Shown here piece after piece: positions 17,292 through 26,036 of a stretch of 64,000 bases of DNA. The notes under the pieces are model-generated. The model was not told the origin of the DNA. It made no database searches and worked only from the letters and a program-made list of their open reading frames with translations. Source of the stretch: Pedococcus_A sp963730585 (GTDB taxonomy: Bacteria; Actinomycetota; Actinomycetes; Actinomycetales; Dermatophilaceae); the NCBI GenBank assembly GCA_963730585.1, contig CAVSSL010000010.1, forward strand, positions 62,001-126,000, in the 5' to 3' direction. The translations under genes and the position numbers were made by a program. The stretch's first letter is position 1. Each line of letters opens with the position of its first letter.

Positions 17292-17798
17292 ATGACCGCC
17301 ACCATGCCCACCGCGCACATCGACTCACGCTTCAGCGAACCCGACGCGACCGAGACTCCCTGGGCCCTCACCGAGGACGCCCTGGGCACCGCCGAGCTGT
17401 ACTGGATCACGACCGTCCGCCAGGACGGCCGCCCCCACGTCACGCCGCTGGTCGGGGTGTGGCACGACGGCACCTTTGTGTTCTGCACCGGCTTCGACGA
17501 GCAGAAGGCGCACAACCTGAACGGGAACCCCCACGTCGCGGTGACGACCGGCCACAACACGTGGGCCCAGGGCCTCGACGTCGTGGTGGAGGGCACCGCC
17601 GGGCGGGTCACCGGGCGCGAGCGGCTGCTCGAGCTCGCCGACGCGTTCCGCGCCAAGTACGGCTCGGACTGGGACTTCCGCTCCGACGAGGAGGTCTTCG
17701 AGCCGGGCGACCACCCGGCCGAGGTCTTCGCGGTGCGCCCGGCGAAGGTGCTGTCCTTCGCCAAGGCGCCGCACGCCCAGACCTGCTACCGGTTCTAG
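17292..17798 (+). CDS. pyridoxamine 5'-phosphate oxidase-family FMN/F420-binding protein
   Basis: A 168-residue split-barrel flavin-binding protein. The segment ELYWITTVRQDGRPHVTPLV followed by TFVFCTGFDEQKAHNLNGNP is typical of PPOX-class enzymes, including F420-dependent reductases of actinobacteria. ATG 17292 follows GGAGG at seven bases. The final codons are duplicated downstream as a 13-bp tandem repeat. Cofactor choice (FMN or F420) is not decided by sequence alone. Confidence 0.82.
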   Translation: MTATMPTAHIDSRFSEPDATETPWALTEDALGTAELYWITTVRQDGRPHVTPLVGVWHDGTFVFCTGFDEQKAHNLNGNPHVAVTTGHNTWAQGLDVVVEGTAGRVTGRERLLELADAFRAKYGSDWDFRSDEEVFEPGDHPAEVFAVRPAKVLSFAKAPHAQTCYRF

Positions 17799-17836
17799 CC
17801 ACCGGTCCTGGCTACCGGTCCTGGCTACCCGTCCTG
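17785..17836. repeat. 13-bp tandem repeat x4 starting at a stop codon
   Basis: Units GCTACCGGTTCTA, GCCACCGGTCCTG, GCTACCGGTCCTG and GCTACCCGTCCTG follow directly on each other. The first is the last four codons of the flavin-binding protein and spans its TAG stop; the other three lie in the gap before the convergent serS end. Confidence 0.8.
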
Positions 17837-17850
17837 GGACGGCCCCACCG

Positions 17851-19107
17851 TCAGACCGGCTTGAGCACCTCGAGGCCGAGGTAGGGCTGCAGCGCCTGCG
17901 GCACCACCACGGAGCCGTCGGCCTGCTGGTGGTTCTCGAGGATCGCCACCATCCAGCGCGTCGTGGCCAGCGTGCCGTTGAGGGTCGCCGCCGTCCGGGT
18001 GCCCTTCTCGGTGCGGAACCGGGTGTTCAGCCGGCGCGCCTGGTAGGTCGTGCAGTTCGACGTCGAGGTGAGCTCGCGGTACTTGCCCTGGGTCGGCACC
18101 CACGCCTCGCAGTCGTACTTGCGGGCAGCCGGGCCACCGAGGTCGCCCGCCGCGGTGTCGATGATGCGGTAGGGCACCTCGATCTTGGCGAGCATCTCCT
18201 TCTCCATGTCCAGCAGCCGCTGGTGCTCGGCCACGGCGTCCTCGGGACGGCAGTAGACGAACATCTCGAGCTTGTTGAACTGGTGGACCCGGATGATGCC
18301 GCGGGTGTCCTTGCCGTAGGACCCGGCCTCGCGGCGGTAGCAGGTGGACCACCCGGCATACCGCTTGGCGCCGTCGGACAGGTCGAGGATCTCGTCGGTG
18401 TGGTAGCCGGCGAGCGCCACCTCGGAGGTGCCGGTGAGGTAGAGGTCGTCGGCCTCGAGGCGGTAGACCTCGTCGGCGTGGGCGTCGAGGAAGCCGGCGC
18501 CGCCCATCACCTGCGGGGTGACGAGGGTCGGGGTGATCATCGGGACGAAGCCGTGCTCGACGGCCTGGGCGAGCGCGAGGTTCATCATCGCGATCTCGAG
18601 CCGGGCGCCGACGCCCTTGAGGAAGTAGAACCGCGAGCCGCCGACCCGGGCGCCACGCTCCATGTCGATGGCGTCGAGGGCCTCGCCGAGGGCGAGGTGG
18701 TCCCGGGGCTCGAAGTCGAACGTGCGCGGCTCGCCGACGGTCTCGAGCACGACGTAGTCGTCCTCGCCGCCGACCGGGACGCCCGGCTCGATGACGTTGC
18801 CGATGCGGCGCACGAGGGTGTCGAGCATCTCCTCGGCCTCGTCGGCGGCCGCCTGCAGCGACTTCACCCGCGCGGCCATCTCCTTGGTCTGGGCGAGCAG
18901 CGCCTGCTTGGCCTCGCCCTGCGCCTGCGCCACCTGCTTGCCCATCGACTTCTGCTCCGCACGCAGCCGCTCGAACTCGGTGAGGGAGGAGCGCCGGCGC
19001 TCGTCGGCCGCGAGGATCTGGTCGACGACCCCGTCGTCCTCGCCACGGGCACGCTGGGAGGCGCGGACCCGCTCGGGGTCCTCGCGCAGGAGCTTGATGT
19101 CGATCAC
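17851..19107 (-). CDS. serS: seryl-tRNA synthetase
   Basis: SerRS charges tRNA-Ser; class II synthetase, 418 residues, usual length. The N-terminal tRNA-binding coiled coil runs about residues 25-105 (EFERLRAEQKSMGKQVAQA, then AARVKSLQAAADEAEEML). The catalytic core has TGTSEVALAGYH, motif 2 CYRREAGSYGKDTRGIIRVH and motif 3 NGTLATTRWMVAILENHQ. The start ATG gives MIDIKLLREDPERVR, the standard beginning. Confidence 0.97.
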   Translation of the reverse strand: MIDIKLLREDPERVRASQRARGEDDGVVDQILAADERRRSSLTEFERLRAEQKSMGKQVAQAQGEAKQALLAQTKEMAARVKSLQAAADEAEEMLDTLVRRIGNVIEPGVPVGGEDDYVVLETVGEPRTFDFEPRDHLALGEALDAIDMERGARVGGSRFYFLKGVGARLEIAMMNLALAQAVEHGFVPMITPTLVTPQVMGGAGFLDAHADEVYRLEADDLYLTGTSEVALAGYHTDEILDLSDGAKRYAGWSTCYRREAGSYGKDTRGIIRVHQFNKLEMFVYCRPEDAVAEHQRLLDMEKEMLAKIEVPYRIIDTAAGDLGGPAARKYDCEAWVPTQGKYRELTSTSNCTTYQARRLNTRFRTEKGTRTAATLNGTLATTRWMVAILENHQQADGSVVVPQALQPYLGLEVLKPV

Positions 19108-19222
19108 CGGGCAAGCCTATCGGCCGCCCACAGTGCGAAAACCGTGGCAGCCGGACCGGCGAGGGTGCCATCCTGCGAGGAGGACCACCGCGCCAACCAC
19201 CGTGCCAGCCCCGGAGCCGCAC

Positions 19223-19858
19223 ATGCCCTCAGCCACCACCCTGCTGGCCTTCTCCGCGGCTGCCGCAGCACTCGTGCTCGTGCCGGGGCCGAACCTGCTC
19301 TACATCATCAGCCGCGGCATCTCGCAGGGCCGCCGCTCCGCCCTCGCGTCCACCCTCGGCGTGGCGAGCGCCACCGCAGTCTTCGTCGTGCTGACCGCCC
19401 TCGGCCTCACCGCGGTGATCTCGTCCTCGGTCGTGGCGTTCACGTTGGTGAAGTACGCCGGCGTCGCCTACCTCGTCTTCCTCGCCGTCCGGGAGCTGCG
19501 CTCCCGTGGACGCTTCCAGCTCGAGACGCCCCCGCCGGTCAGCAGCCGTCGCGCCTTCGGTGACGCCTTCCTCGTGGGCATCACCAACCCCAAGGTGGCC
19601 CTCTTCTTCCTCGCCTTCTTCCCGCAGTTCATCCATCCGGAGGCCGGCCCGGTGGCGGGCCAGGCACTCGTGCTCGGTGCGGTCTTCGTCGCCATCGGCG
19701 TCACCTTCGACTCCCTCTACGCCCTCTCCGCGGGGGCGATCGGCGCCTGGCTCGCCCGCCGGCCGCGGGTGATGCGGCGCAGCCACTACCTGAGCGGCAC
19801 GGTCTACCTCGCGCTCGGCGGCGCCGCCCTCCTCACCGGCGGGCCCCAGCGGGCCTGA
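19223..19858 (+). CDS. LysE-family amino acid exporter
   Basis: A 211-residue inner-membrane exporter of the LysE/RhtB family with about six helices. Signature segments are LVLVPGPNLLYIISRGISQG and FLVGITNPKVALFFLAFFPQF. The substrate is unknown, most likely an amino acid or derivative. It is divergent from serS with a 115-bp gap. Confidence 0.9.
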   Translation: MPSATTLLAFSAAAAALVLVPGPNLLYIISRGISQGRRSALASTLGVASATAVFVVLTALGLTAVISSSVVAFTLVKYAGVAYLVFLAVRELRSRGRFQLETPPPVSSRRAFGDAFLVGITNPKVALFFLAFFPQFIHPEAGPVAGQALVLGAVFVAIGVTFDSLYALSAGAIGAWLARRPRVMRRSHYLSGTVYLALGGAALLTGGPQRA

Positions 19859-19885
19859 CGGCCCGGCGAGGTCGGGGGGACCGTC

Positions 19886-20989
19886 GTGGACACCGGCACC
19901 CAGGTCGTCTTCCTCGCCGTCGTGGGCGGCCGGTTCCTGCTGCCGCTGCTGATCCCGCGCTTCCCGCTGCCGGCGCTCATCGCCTGCCTGGTGCTCGACG
20001 GCATCGACCAGTCGATCTTCCAGGCGTTCGGCTACGACCCGCCGGGCTACCAGGGCTACGACAAGGCGATGGACGTCTTCTACCTGTGCGTCGCCTACCT
20101 GTCGACGCTGCGGAACTGGACCAGCCAGGCGGCTTGGCAGGTGGGGCGGTTCCTGTACTTCTACCGGCTCGTCGGCGTCGTGGCGTTCGAGCTGACCCAG
20201 GCACGACCGCTGCTGCTGATCTTCCCCAACACGTTCGAGTACTTCTTCATCGCCTACGAGGTGGTCCGGCTGAGGTGGAACCCGGCCCGCTACGGCCTGC
20301 GGGTGTGGGTCTGGACGGCCGGGCTGATCTGGGTCTTCGTCAAGCTTCCGCAGGAGTGGTGGATCCACATCGCCCAGCTCGACTTCACCGACACCGTCAA
20401 GGAAGTGCCGTGGTTCGGACCGGCCGTCGTGCTCGCCCTGCTCGCGCTCCTCGCCCTCCTGTGGTTCGTGGTGCGCCCACGGCTGCGGCCCGCCGACTGG
20501 CCGTGGCGCGTGGCCGCCGACCCGCTGCCCGCCGCCATCGACGAGCCCAGCGAACGGTCGGCCTGGGTGGCCGCCCACTACCGGGTGCTGTCCGTGCCGA
20601 CCCTCGAGAAGGTCGTCCTCGTGGGGCTCATCAGCGTGGTCTACGCGAGCGTGCTGCCCAGCACCGACGCCAGCAGTGCGGCTCTGTTCACCGGCGTGGC
20701 CGCCTTCGTCGTGGTCAACGCGGCGATCGCGCTGTGGGCGGCGCGCGGTGCCCGCTCGATGGGCTCGCTGGCTGGAGCCTTCACCGCGCGGGTCGTCATC
20801 AACATCGGCCTGGTGCTGGTCGGCGACTGGCTGCTCCGCCGGGGCAGCGACTCCCTGAACGTCGCCGGCGCCCTGTTCTTCGTGCTGCTCCTGTCGCTGG
20901 TCACGACGATGCACGACCACTTCTGGCCGGTCCACGAGGTGCGCTCGGCGACCGACGATGCCCGGGGCGCCGCCACGGTCGCCACCTGA
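19886..20989 (+). CDS. polytopic membrane protein of unknown function
   Basis: A 367-residue protein with about ten hydrophobic segments, starting at GTG 19886 after a GGGGGA ribosome site. Notable conserved-looking stretches are DGIDQSIFQAFGYDPPGYQGYD, partly shown here as GIDQSIFQAFGYD, and LLLIFPNTFEYFFIAYE. I do not recognise the family. It is 27 bp behind the LysE gene and may share its mRNA. The C-terminal 20 residues are hydrophilic. Confidence 0.75.
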   Translation: MDTGTQVVFLAVVGGRFLLPLLIPRFPLPALIACLVLDGIDQSIFQAFGYDPPGYQGYDKAMDVFYLCVAYLSTLRNWTSQAAWQVGRFLYFYRLVGVVAFELTQARPLLLIFPNTFEYFFIAYEVVRLRWNPARYGLRVWVWTAGLIWVFVKLPQEWWIHIAQLDFTDTVKEVPWFGPAVVLALLALLALLWFVVRPRLRPADWPWRVAADPLPAAIDEPSERSAWVAAHYRVLSVPTLEKVVLVGLISVVYASVLPSTDASSAALFTGVAAFVVVNAAIALWAARGARSMGSLAGAFTARVVINIGLVLVGDWLLRRGSDSLNVAGALFFVLLLSLVTTMHDHFWPVHEVRSATDDARGAATVAT

Positions 20990-21004
20990 CGGCCCACGGG
21001 CCGT
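20989..21004. terminator. GC palindrome between convergent genes
   Basis: ACGGCCCACGGGCCGT is a 7-bp perfect stem with a two-base loop directly at the stop of the preceding plus-strand gene and before the minus-strand DinB gene. A GTATGCCG octamer follows at 21010. It is probably a weak two-way terminator. Confidence 0.45.
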
Positions 21005-21027
21005 GACCGGTATGCCGCGTGCGCGCC

Positions 21028-21594
21028 TCAGGCGCCGACGTCGACGAGGTGGTGGGCCAGGTCGTGGAGGAAGTACTGGCCCAGGCTCTCGATGGTGAAC
21101 AGCGAGCCGTTGCTGCGCCGGCCGGTGCGCTGCCACTCGTCACGGTCGACCGTCTCGAAGGCCGCGCGGGCGTCCTCGGCGGCCTCCCGCAGCTCGCGCG
21201 CGACGACTGCAGGGTCCTGCAGGTGGTAGCGGCCGGCGACGGCGGCGTTGTCCTGGTCCCAGTTGGGGAAGTCCGGGCCGTCCTTGCGCAGCATCCAGTC
21301 CACCCGCTCCGTGAAGACGCGGCAGACGTCGCGGACGTGGCACGCGTACTCCAGCGGCGACCAGGTGGTCGGCGCGGGCCGGGTGGTGGCGTCGGGGCGG
21401 GCGAGCACCTCCTGCCAGGGGTCGGTCAGGGCCTGGACGCGGTCGGCGACCGACGGCCCGTCGACCTCGCTGGCCGTGAAGCCGCACTCGGGACAGGTCT
21501 CCCGCAGGGTCCAGGTCCAGTCCTTGGTGTCCGGCTCGATGGGCAGCGGCTCGGGCTCGCCGGAGACGTCGACGGGGTCGGTCATGGGCGTCAC
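21028..21594 (-). CDS. DinB-family protein with N-terminal CxxC
   Basis: A 188-residue DinB/YfiT-like protein. After about 30 residues it has ETCPECGFTASEVDG, then a four-helix domain with histidines at WSPLEYACHVRDVCRVF and FLHDLAHHLVDVG that fit the metal triad. Actinobacterial relatives act as mycothiol-dependent transferases; this one is unassigned. GTG 21594 or ATG 21585 may start it. It lies one base behind the antiporter gene, so they are co-transcribed. Confidence 0.82.
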   Translation of the reverse strand: MTPMTDPVDVSGEPEPLPIEPDTKDWTWTLRETCPECGFTASEVDGPSVADRVQALTDPWQEVLARPDATTRPAPTTWSPLEYACHVRDVCRVFTERVDWMLRKDGPDFPNWDQDNAAVAGRYHLQDPAVVARELREAAEDARAAFETVDRDEWQRTGRRSNGSLFTIESLGQYFLHDLAHHLVDVGA

Positions 21595-21595
21595 G

Positions 21596-22906
21596 CTACG
21601 CCTGCGCCGTGGCCGCGCGGCGCCGTTCGAGACGGCGCATCACCGGGGTGACCGCGATGCCGTGCACCACCACGCTCAGGACGATGGTGAACGCCGCGGT
21701 CGACCAGAGCCACCGCTGCTCGGGGAAGGTGGCGTGCCCGAAGGCGTAGGCCAGGTAGTAGACCGTGCCCACCCCGCGGACGCCGAAGAAGGCGGTCACC
21801 AGCCGTTCGCGGTGCTCCAGCGCGTCGGGGCGCCGGGCACCCACGCCGCGCCGCCCCACCGACAGCGCCACCCACCCGGCGAGGGGACGGATGACGAACA
21901 CCAGCGCCAGGGCCAGCAGGACCCCGCGCCAGTCGAGGTTGGCGAGCAGGCCGTGGGTGAGCCCGATGCCGAGGAAGAACAGCACCAGGAGCGTGAGCAG
22001 GCGTTCGAGGCGCTCGACCACCTGGTGCATCAGCGCGTGGTACTCGTGGCTGCGCTCGGCCGAGCGGATCGTCATGGCACAGCTGAACACCGCGAGGAAG
22101 CCGTACCCGCCCGCCACCTCGCTCGCCCCGTAGGCAAGCAGCACGGCCGCGATCGCCAGCAGCGGCTCACCGGTCTCGGCCACCCGCAGGGAGCGGGCCT
22201 TGGAGCGGAACGCCACGACACCGAGCACCCAGCCCACGGCCACCCCGACGGCCACCCCGAGCACCACCTTGCCGACGAGCTCCCAGGCGAACCAGTGCAG
22301 GCCCCACCCGCTCACCGCACCCTTGGTCGCGAGGAACACCGCGGCATACACGAAGGGGAAGGCGAGGCCGTCGTTGAGGCCAGCCTCGGAGGTGAGCGCG
22401 AAGCGCACCTCGTCCTCCTCGTCGACCTCCTCGGCGGCCTCGTCGACCGTGGGGCCCTCGACCTGCACGTCCGAGGCGAGCACCGGGTCGGTCGGGGCGA
22501 GGGCGGCGCCGAGCAGCAGGGCAGCGGCCGGGGCGACGCCCAGGCCCCACCACCCCAGCAGGGCGACGCCGGCGATCGTCAGCGGCATGGCGATGCCGAG
22601 CAGCTTCCACGTCGACGACCACCGCGCCCACCCCGCCCGGTCGCGGAACGACAGCGGCCGGTCGAGGGCGAGGCCGACACCCATCAGCGCGATGAGCACG
22701 GTCACCTCGGTGACGTGCTCGATGACGGCGCGGTGCTCCGCCGGGTCGAACGGGTCGGTGCCGGAGAAGGGCAGCAGACCGATGACCGCACCCACCGCGA
22801 CGAGCACGAGGGGCGCCGAGAGCGCCGCCCGCTGGAGCACCGCGGGCAGCACGACGGCGAGGAGCAGGGACACCCCGCCCACGAGGTAGACGAGGTCCGC
22901 CGTCAT
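21596..22906 (-). CDS. CPA1-family Na+/H+ antiporter
   Basis: A 436-residue cation/proton antiporter with about 12 helices. The ion-binding motif APTDPVLASDVQ and SEAGLNDGLAFPFVY are diagnostic of the NhaP/CPA1 group. A short acidic loop (DEAAEEVDEEDEV) lies between them. Its role is sodium/proton or potassium/proton exchange and pH balance. The next gene on this strand is a DinB protein one base away. Confidence 0.9.
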   Translation of the reverse strand: MTADLVYLVGGVSLLLAVVLPAVLQRAALSAPLVLVAVGAVIGLLPFSGTDPFDPAEHRAVIEHVTEVTVLIALMGVGLALDRPLSFRDRAGWARWSSTWKLLGIAMPLTIAGVALLGWWGLGVAPAAALLLGAALAPTDPVLASDVQVEGPTVDEAAEEVDEEDEVRFALTSEAGLNDGLAFPFVYAAVFLATKGAVSGWGLHWFAWELVGKVVLGVAVGVAVGWVLGVVAFRSKARSLRVAETGEPLLAIAAVLLAYGASEVAGGYGFLAVFSCAMTIRSAERSHEYHALMHQVVERLERLLTLLVLFFLGIGLTHGLLANLDWRGVLLALALVFVIRPLAGWVALSVGRRGVGARRPDALEHRERLVTAFFGVRGVGTVYYLAYAFGHATFPEQRWLWSTAAFTIVLSVVVHGIAVTPVMRRLERRRAATAQA

Positions 22907-22964
22907 GCGCCCACTGTGTCACCGGTCCCTGCGCGCCGCGCGGCCGGCGAGCACAATGGCCGGC

Positions 22965-23471
22965 ATGCCCGACGCCCTGCCCTGGACGGTCCGCCGCGCC
23001 ACCCCTGCCGACTACGTGGCGGTCGGTGAGCTCACCGTCCGGGCCTACGTCGACGACGGCCACCTGCCGGCGGGGATCGCCTACGTCGAGGTGCTCGCCG
23101 ACGCCGAGTCGCGCGACCGGGAGGCGGAGCTGTGGGTGGCGGTCGAGGAGGCGTCGGGGCGGGTCCTGGGGTCCGTGACGTTCGCCAGGCCGGGCACCGA
23201 GTACGCCGAGGTGGCCGAGCCCCACGAGGGCGAGTTCCGGATGCTCGCGGTGGCCCACGAGGCGCGCGGTCGCGGCGTCGGGGAGGAGCTGGTGCGACGC
23301 TGCATCGAGCGGGCCCGCGAGCTCGGGCTCAGCGGCCTGGTCATGTCGACGCAGCCGTCGATGGTGCGGGCCCACCGGGTCTACGAGCGACTCGGCTTCG
23401 TGCGGGCGCCCGAGCGTGACTGGGAGCCGGTGCCCGGCGTCAGCCTGCTCGCCTACCACCGGCCGGTCTGA
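22965..23471 (+). CDS. GNAT-family N-acetyltransferase
   Basis: A 168-residue acetyltransferase. The acetyl-CoA motif appears as MLAVAHEARGRGVGEELVRR, and the C-terminal VYERLGFVRAPERDW is typical. The start is ATG 22965 (MPDALPWTVRRA) or ATG 22956. The substrate is unknown. Confidence 0.88.
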   Translation: MPDALPWTVRRATPADYVAVGELTVRAYVDDGHLPAGIAYVEVLADAESRDREAELWVAVEEASGRVLGSVTFARPGTEYAEVAEPHEGEFRMLAVAHEARGRGVGEELVRRCIERARELGLSGLVMSTQPSMVRAHRVYERLGFVRAPERDWEPVPGVSLLAYHRPV

Positions 23472-23545
23472 GGCGCAGGCCCCATGTCGCGCGCGCCCCG
23501 CCCGGTGGCGGCGCGGGCACGCCTACCGTGGGGTAGCGTCGCGCT

Positions 23546-24664
23546 GTGCTTCAGGAGAACGCTGGGTGGTTCGCGATCGGCGCCATCGTGCTGGTGGTGG
23601 CGCTGGCCTGGCTGGTCGCCGCCGCCTCGTCCCGGGAGTCGGCTCCGGCCGGCGCCCACCGCGGTCGCGGCATCTGGCGACGACGGCCGCACCGCAACGA
23701 GTTCCGGCCGGAGGGCCACGTCGAGACCGAGTCCACGCGCCGCCAGGCCGCGGTCGTCGTCAACCCGACCAAGTTCGAGGACCTGCCGGCGGTCAAGCGC
23801 CGGATCGGGTCCGTGTGCCGTGACCTCGGCTGGGACGAGCCGCTCTTCATCGAGACGACGGCGAAGGACACCGGCACCGGCCAGGCGCAGGAGGCCCTCG
23901 ACGGGGGCGCCAGCGTGGTCTGCGCCCTCGGCGGCGACGGCACGGTGCGCGCGGTGGCCGAGGCCCTCGTCGGCACCGAGACCCCCATGGGCCTGCTGCC
24001 CGGCGGCACCGGCAACCTGCTCGCCCGCAACCTCGAGCTGCCGGTCGACTCCCTCGAGGACGCCATGCGGGTGGCGCTGACCGGCCAGAACAAGCGGGTC
24101 GACGTCGGGCGGCTGACCGTCGACGCCTCCGGCGAGCACGAGCGCCCCGAGAAGCACATCTTCCTCGTCATGGCCGGCCTCGGGTTCGACGCGGCGATCA
24201 TGGCCGGTGCGCCCGAGAAGCTGAAGGCCAAGGTCGGCTGGCCGGCCTACGTCGTCTCCGGCGCCCGCAACCTGCGCGGCCCCCAGTTCAAGGTCCGCGT
24301 GAAGACGGCCGACGGTGACGAGTTCAGCCGGCGCACCCGCACGGTCGTCATCGGCAACTGCGGCAAGCTCCTCGGCGGCCTGGTGCTCATGCCGGAGGCC
24401 GAGGTCGACGACGGCCAGCTCGACCTCGTGGCCCTCTCCCCCCAGGGCATCGTCGGGTGGGCCGCCGTCGCGGCCCGACTGGCCTCCCGCCGCCGTCGCG
24501 GCCACCCGCGAGTCGACCACTACACGACCACCGAGGTGCAGATCCGCGCCGACCGGCCGCAGGAGGTCCAGCTCGACGGGGACCCGATCGGGGAGGCACG
24601 GGCCATCAGCGCCGAGGTGGTGCCGCTCTCGCTCATCGTGCGAGTCGGGGCGGTCGAGTCGTGA
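23546..24664 (+). CDS. diacylglycerol kinase-family lipid kinase with N-terminal helix
   Basis: A 372-residue lipid kinase of the DAGK_cat/YegS group, which phosphorylates diacylglycerol or a related lipid alcohol. One membrane helix (about residues 6-28) precedes the catalytic domain. The nucleotide loop is CALGGDGTVRAVAEAL, followed by MGLLPGGTGNLLARNL. The C-terminal part has VVIGNCGKLLGGLVLMPEA and VQLDGDPIGEA. The start is GTG 23546. Its stop overlaps the first PAP2 gene as GTGA; kinase and phosphatases probably act on the same lipid pool. Confidence 0.9.
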   Translation: MLQENAGWFAIGAIVLVVALAWLVAAASSRESAPAGAHRGRGIWRRRPHRNEFRPEGHVETESTRRQAAVVVNPTKFEDLPAVKRRIGSVCRDLGWDEPLFIETTAKDTGTGQAQEALDGGASVVCALGGDGTVRAVAEALVGTETPMGLLPGGTGNLLARNLELPVDSLEDAMRVALTGQNKRVDVGRLTVDASGEHERPEKHIFLVMAGLGFDAAIMAGAPEKLKAKVGWPAYVVSGARNLRGPQFKVRVKTADGDEFSRRTRTVVIGNCGKLLGGLVLMPEAEVDDGQLDLVALSPQGIVGWAAVAARLASRRRRGHPRVDHYTTTEVQIRADRPQEVQLDGDPIGEARAISAEVVPLSLIVRVGAVES

Positions 24665-25392
24665 GCGCGTCCCGATCGGCTCCGGCCGCGTCGTCGCGGC
24701 ACGCCTCCGAGGCTGGCCGACCCTCGCGCGGGGTGCGCGCCCTCCGGGCCGTGGCCCTGGCCCTGGCTGCGGCGGTGCCGGTCACCCTGCTCGCCCTGCT
24801 GGTCCGCGAGCAGTTCAACCCGCTGATCAGCTTCGACGAGGGCGTCATCCGGCGCACCACCGACTTCACCCGCTCGCACGACCTCGTCGGGTTCTTCGTG
24901 GCGGTGCAGGAGGCGTCGCAGCCCAAGTGGCTGCACCTGTTCGGCACGCTCGTCTGCCTGTGGGCGTGGCTGGCCAAGGACCTGCGGAACCGCGCTCTCT
25001 GGGCGTTCTCCACGCTGATGGTCGGCTGGTTCGCCGGCTACGCCAGCAAGCTGCTGGTGCAGCGGGCGCGGCCGGTGGTGGACGACCCCGTGTCGCACGC
25101 GTCCGGCTACTCGTTCCCGTCGGGGCACGCGACCAACGTCACCGTCTTCGCCACCGTCATGGTGTTCCTGCTGTGGCCGCTGCTGTCCCAGACCCTCCGC
25201 AGGGTGGCCGTCGGGGTGGCCGTGTTCTTCGTCGCGCTGGTCGGCGCGGACCGCATGTTCCTCGGCGCCCACTTCCCCAGCGACGTCCTGGCAGGCATTC
25301 TCCTGGGACTTGGCATTACCTTCTCCTCATGGATCGGGTTCATCGGCAAGACGGCAGTGACCTCCTCACCCGGGCCGTCGGCCCCGGCATAG
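24661..25392 (+). CDS. PAP2-family membrane phosphatase (first of pair)
   Basis: A 243-residue integral membrane phosphatase. Type 2 phosphatidate phosphatase motifs are KLLVQRARPVVDDP, SFPSGHATNVTVF and GAHFPSDVLAGILLG, giving the catalytic Arg, two His and Asp. About six helices. GTG 24661 overlaps the lipid kinase stop. Its 3' end overlaps the next PAP2 gene by 64 bases in another frame. Likely substrates are phosphatidate, undecaprenyl diphosphate or a related lipid phosphate. Confidence 0.9.
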   Translation: MSASRSAPAASSRHASEAGRPSRGVRALRAVALALAAAVPVTLLALLVREQFNPLISFDEGVIRRTTDFTRSHDLVGFFVAVQEASQPKWLHLFGTLVCLWAWLAKDLRNRALWAFSTLMVGWFAGYASKLLVQRARPVVDDPVSHASGYSFPSGHATNVTVFATVMVFLLWPLLSQTLRRVAVGVAVFFVALVGADRMFLGAHFPSDVLAGILLGLGITFSSWIGFIGKTAVTSSPGPSAPA

Positions 25393-26030
25393 TCCTCTGG
25401 GGTGTGGTCGTCGGCCTCGGGCTGCTCATCACCGGACCCCTTTCGGCGATCGACCGCCAGGAGGACCACCTCGCGGCGGACTTCAACCGCGCGCGGACGC
25501 CGCTGTGGGACAGCGTCACCGACATCTGGTCGAGGATGGGCAACACCGAGATCATCATCGCGACCTGCGTGGTGGTGACCGCGGTGCTGCTCTGGCGCAC
25601 GCGTGACTGGCGGTTCTCGGCGGTGCCGGCGATCGCCATCTCGCTGCAGGCGACGATCTTCGTGATCGCGGCCCACATGGTCGGTCGCGTGCGACCGCCC
25701 GTGCTGCCGGAGGACCCCTCGCCGCCGACCTCGAGCTTCCCCAGCGGCCACGTCGGTGCCGCGACCGCGCTCTACACGTCGTTCGCCCTGCTGGCGGCCG
25801 AGCGGATCGAGCGCGACTGGCTGCGCCGCCTGGTGGTCGGCCTGTGCGTGCTCGTGCCGCTGCTGGTCTCGAGCGCCCGGCTCTACCGGGGCGCCCACCA
25901 CCTCAGCGACGTGCTGGTCGGCATCCTCAACGGCCTGTGCTGCGCCTTCCTGGCCTACGGCTGGTACCGGCACCGGGCCCGCGAGACCAAGGGACAGTCG
26001 CCGCGCGAGAAGGCCGCCGCCCTGAGGTGA
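25329..26030 (+). CDS. PAP2-family membrane phosphatase (second of pair)
   Basis: A 233-residue PAP2 phosphatase starting at ATG 25329, inside the preceding gene. The motifs are VGRVRPPVLPEDP, SSFPSGHVGAATALY and LYRGAHHLSDVLVGILNG. There are about six helices and a basic tail. No ribosome site is needed if translation is coupled through the 64-bp overlap. The two neighbours are only distantly alike, so this is not a recent duplication. It ends six bases from convergent efeB. Confidence 0.88.
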   Translation: MDRVHRQDGSDLLTRAVGPGIVLWGVVVGLGLLITGPLSAIDRQEDHLAADFNRARTPLWDSVTDIWSRMGNTEIIIATCVVVTAVLLWRTRDWRFSAVPAIAISLQATIFVIAAHMVGRVRPPVLPEDPSPPTSSFPSGHVGAATALYTSFALLAAERIERDWLRRLVVGLCVLVPLLVSSARLYRGAHHLSDVLVGILNGLCCAFLAYGWYRHRARETKGQSPREKAAALR

Positions 26031-26036
26031 GCCGCC

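Noticed and set aside
19229..21136. 635-codon minus-strand frame opposite the exporter and membrane genes
   Set aside because: Glutamine/arginine/glycine-rich antisense shadow with no recognisable domain.
21248..23029. 593-codon plus-strand frame opposite DinB and antiporter
   Set aside because: Histidine/glutamate-rich shadow; the antiporter on the minus strand has family motifs.
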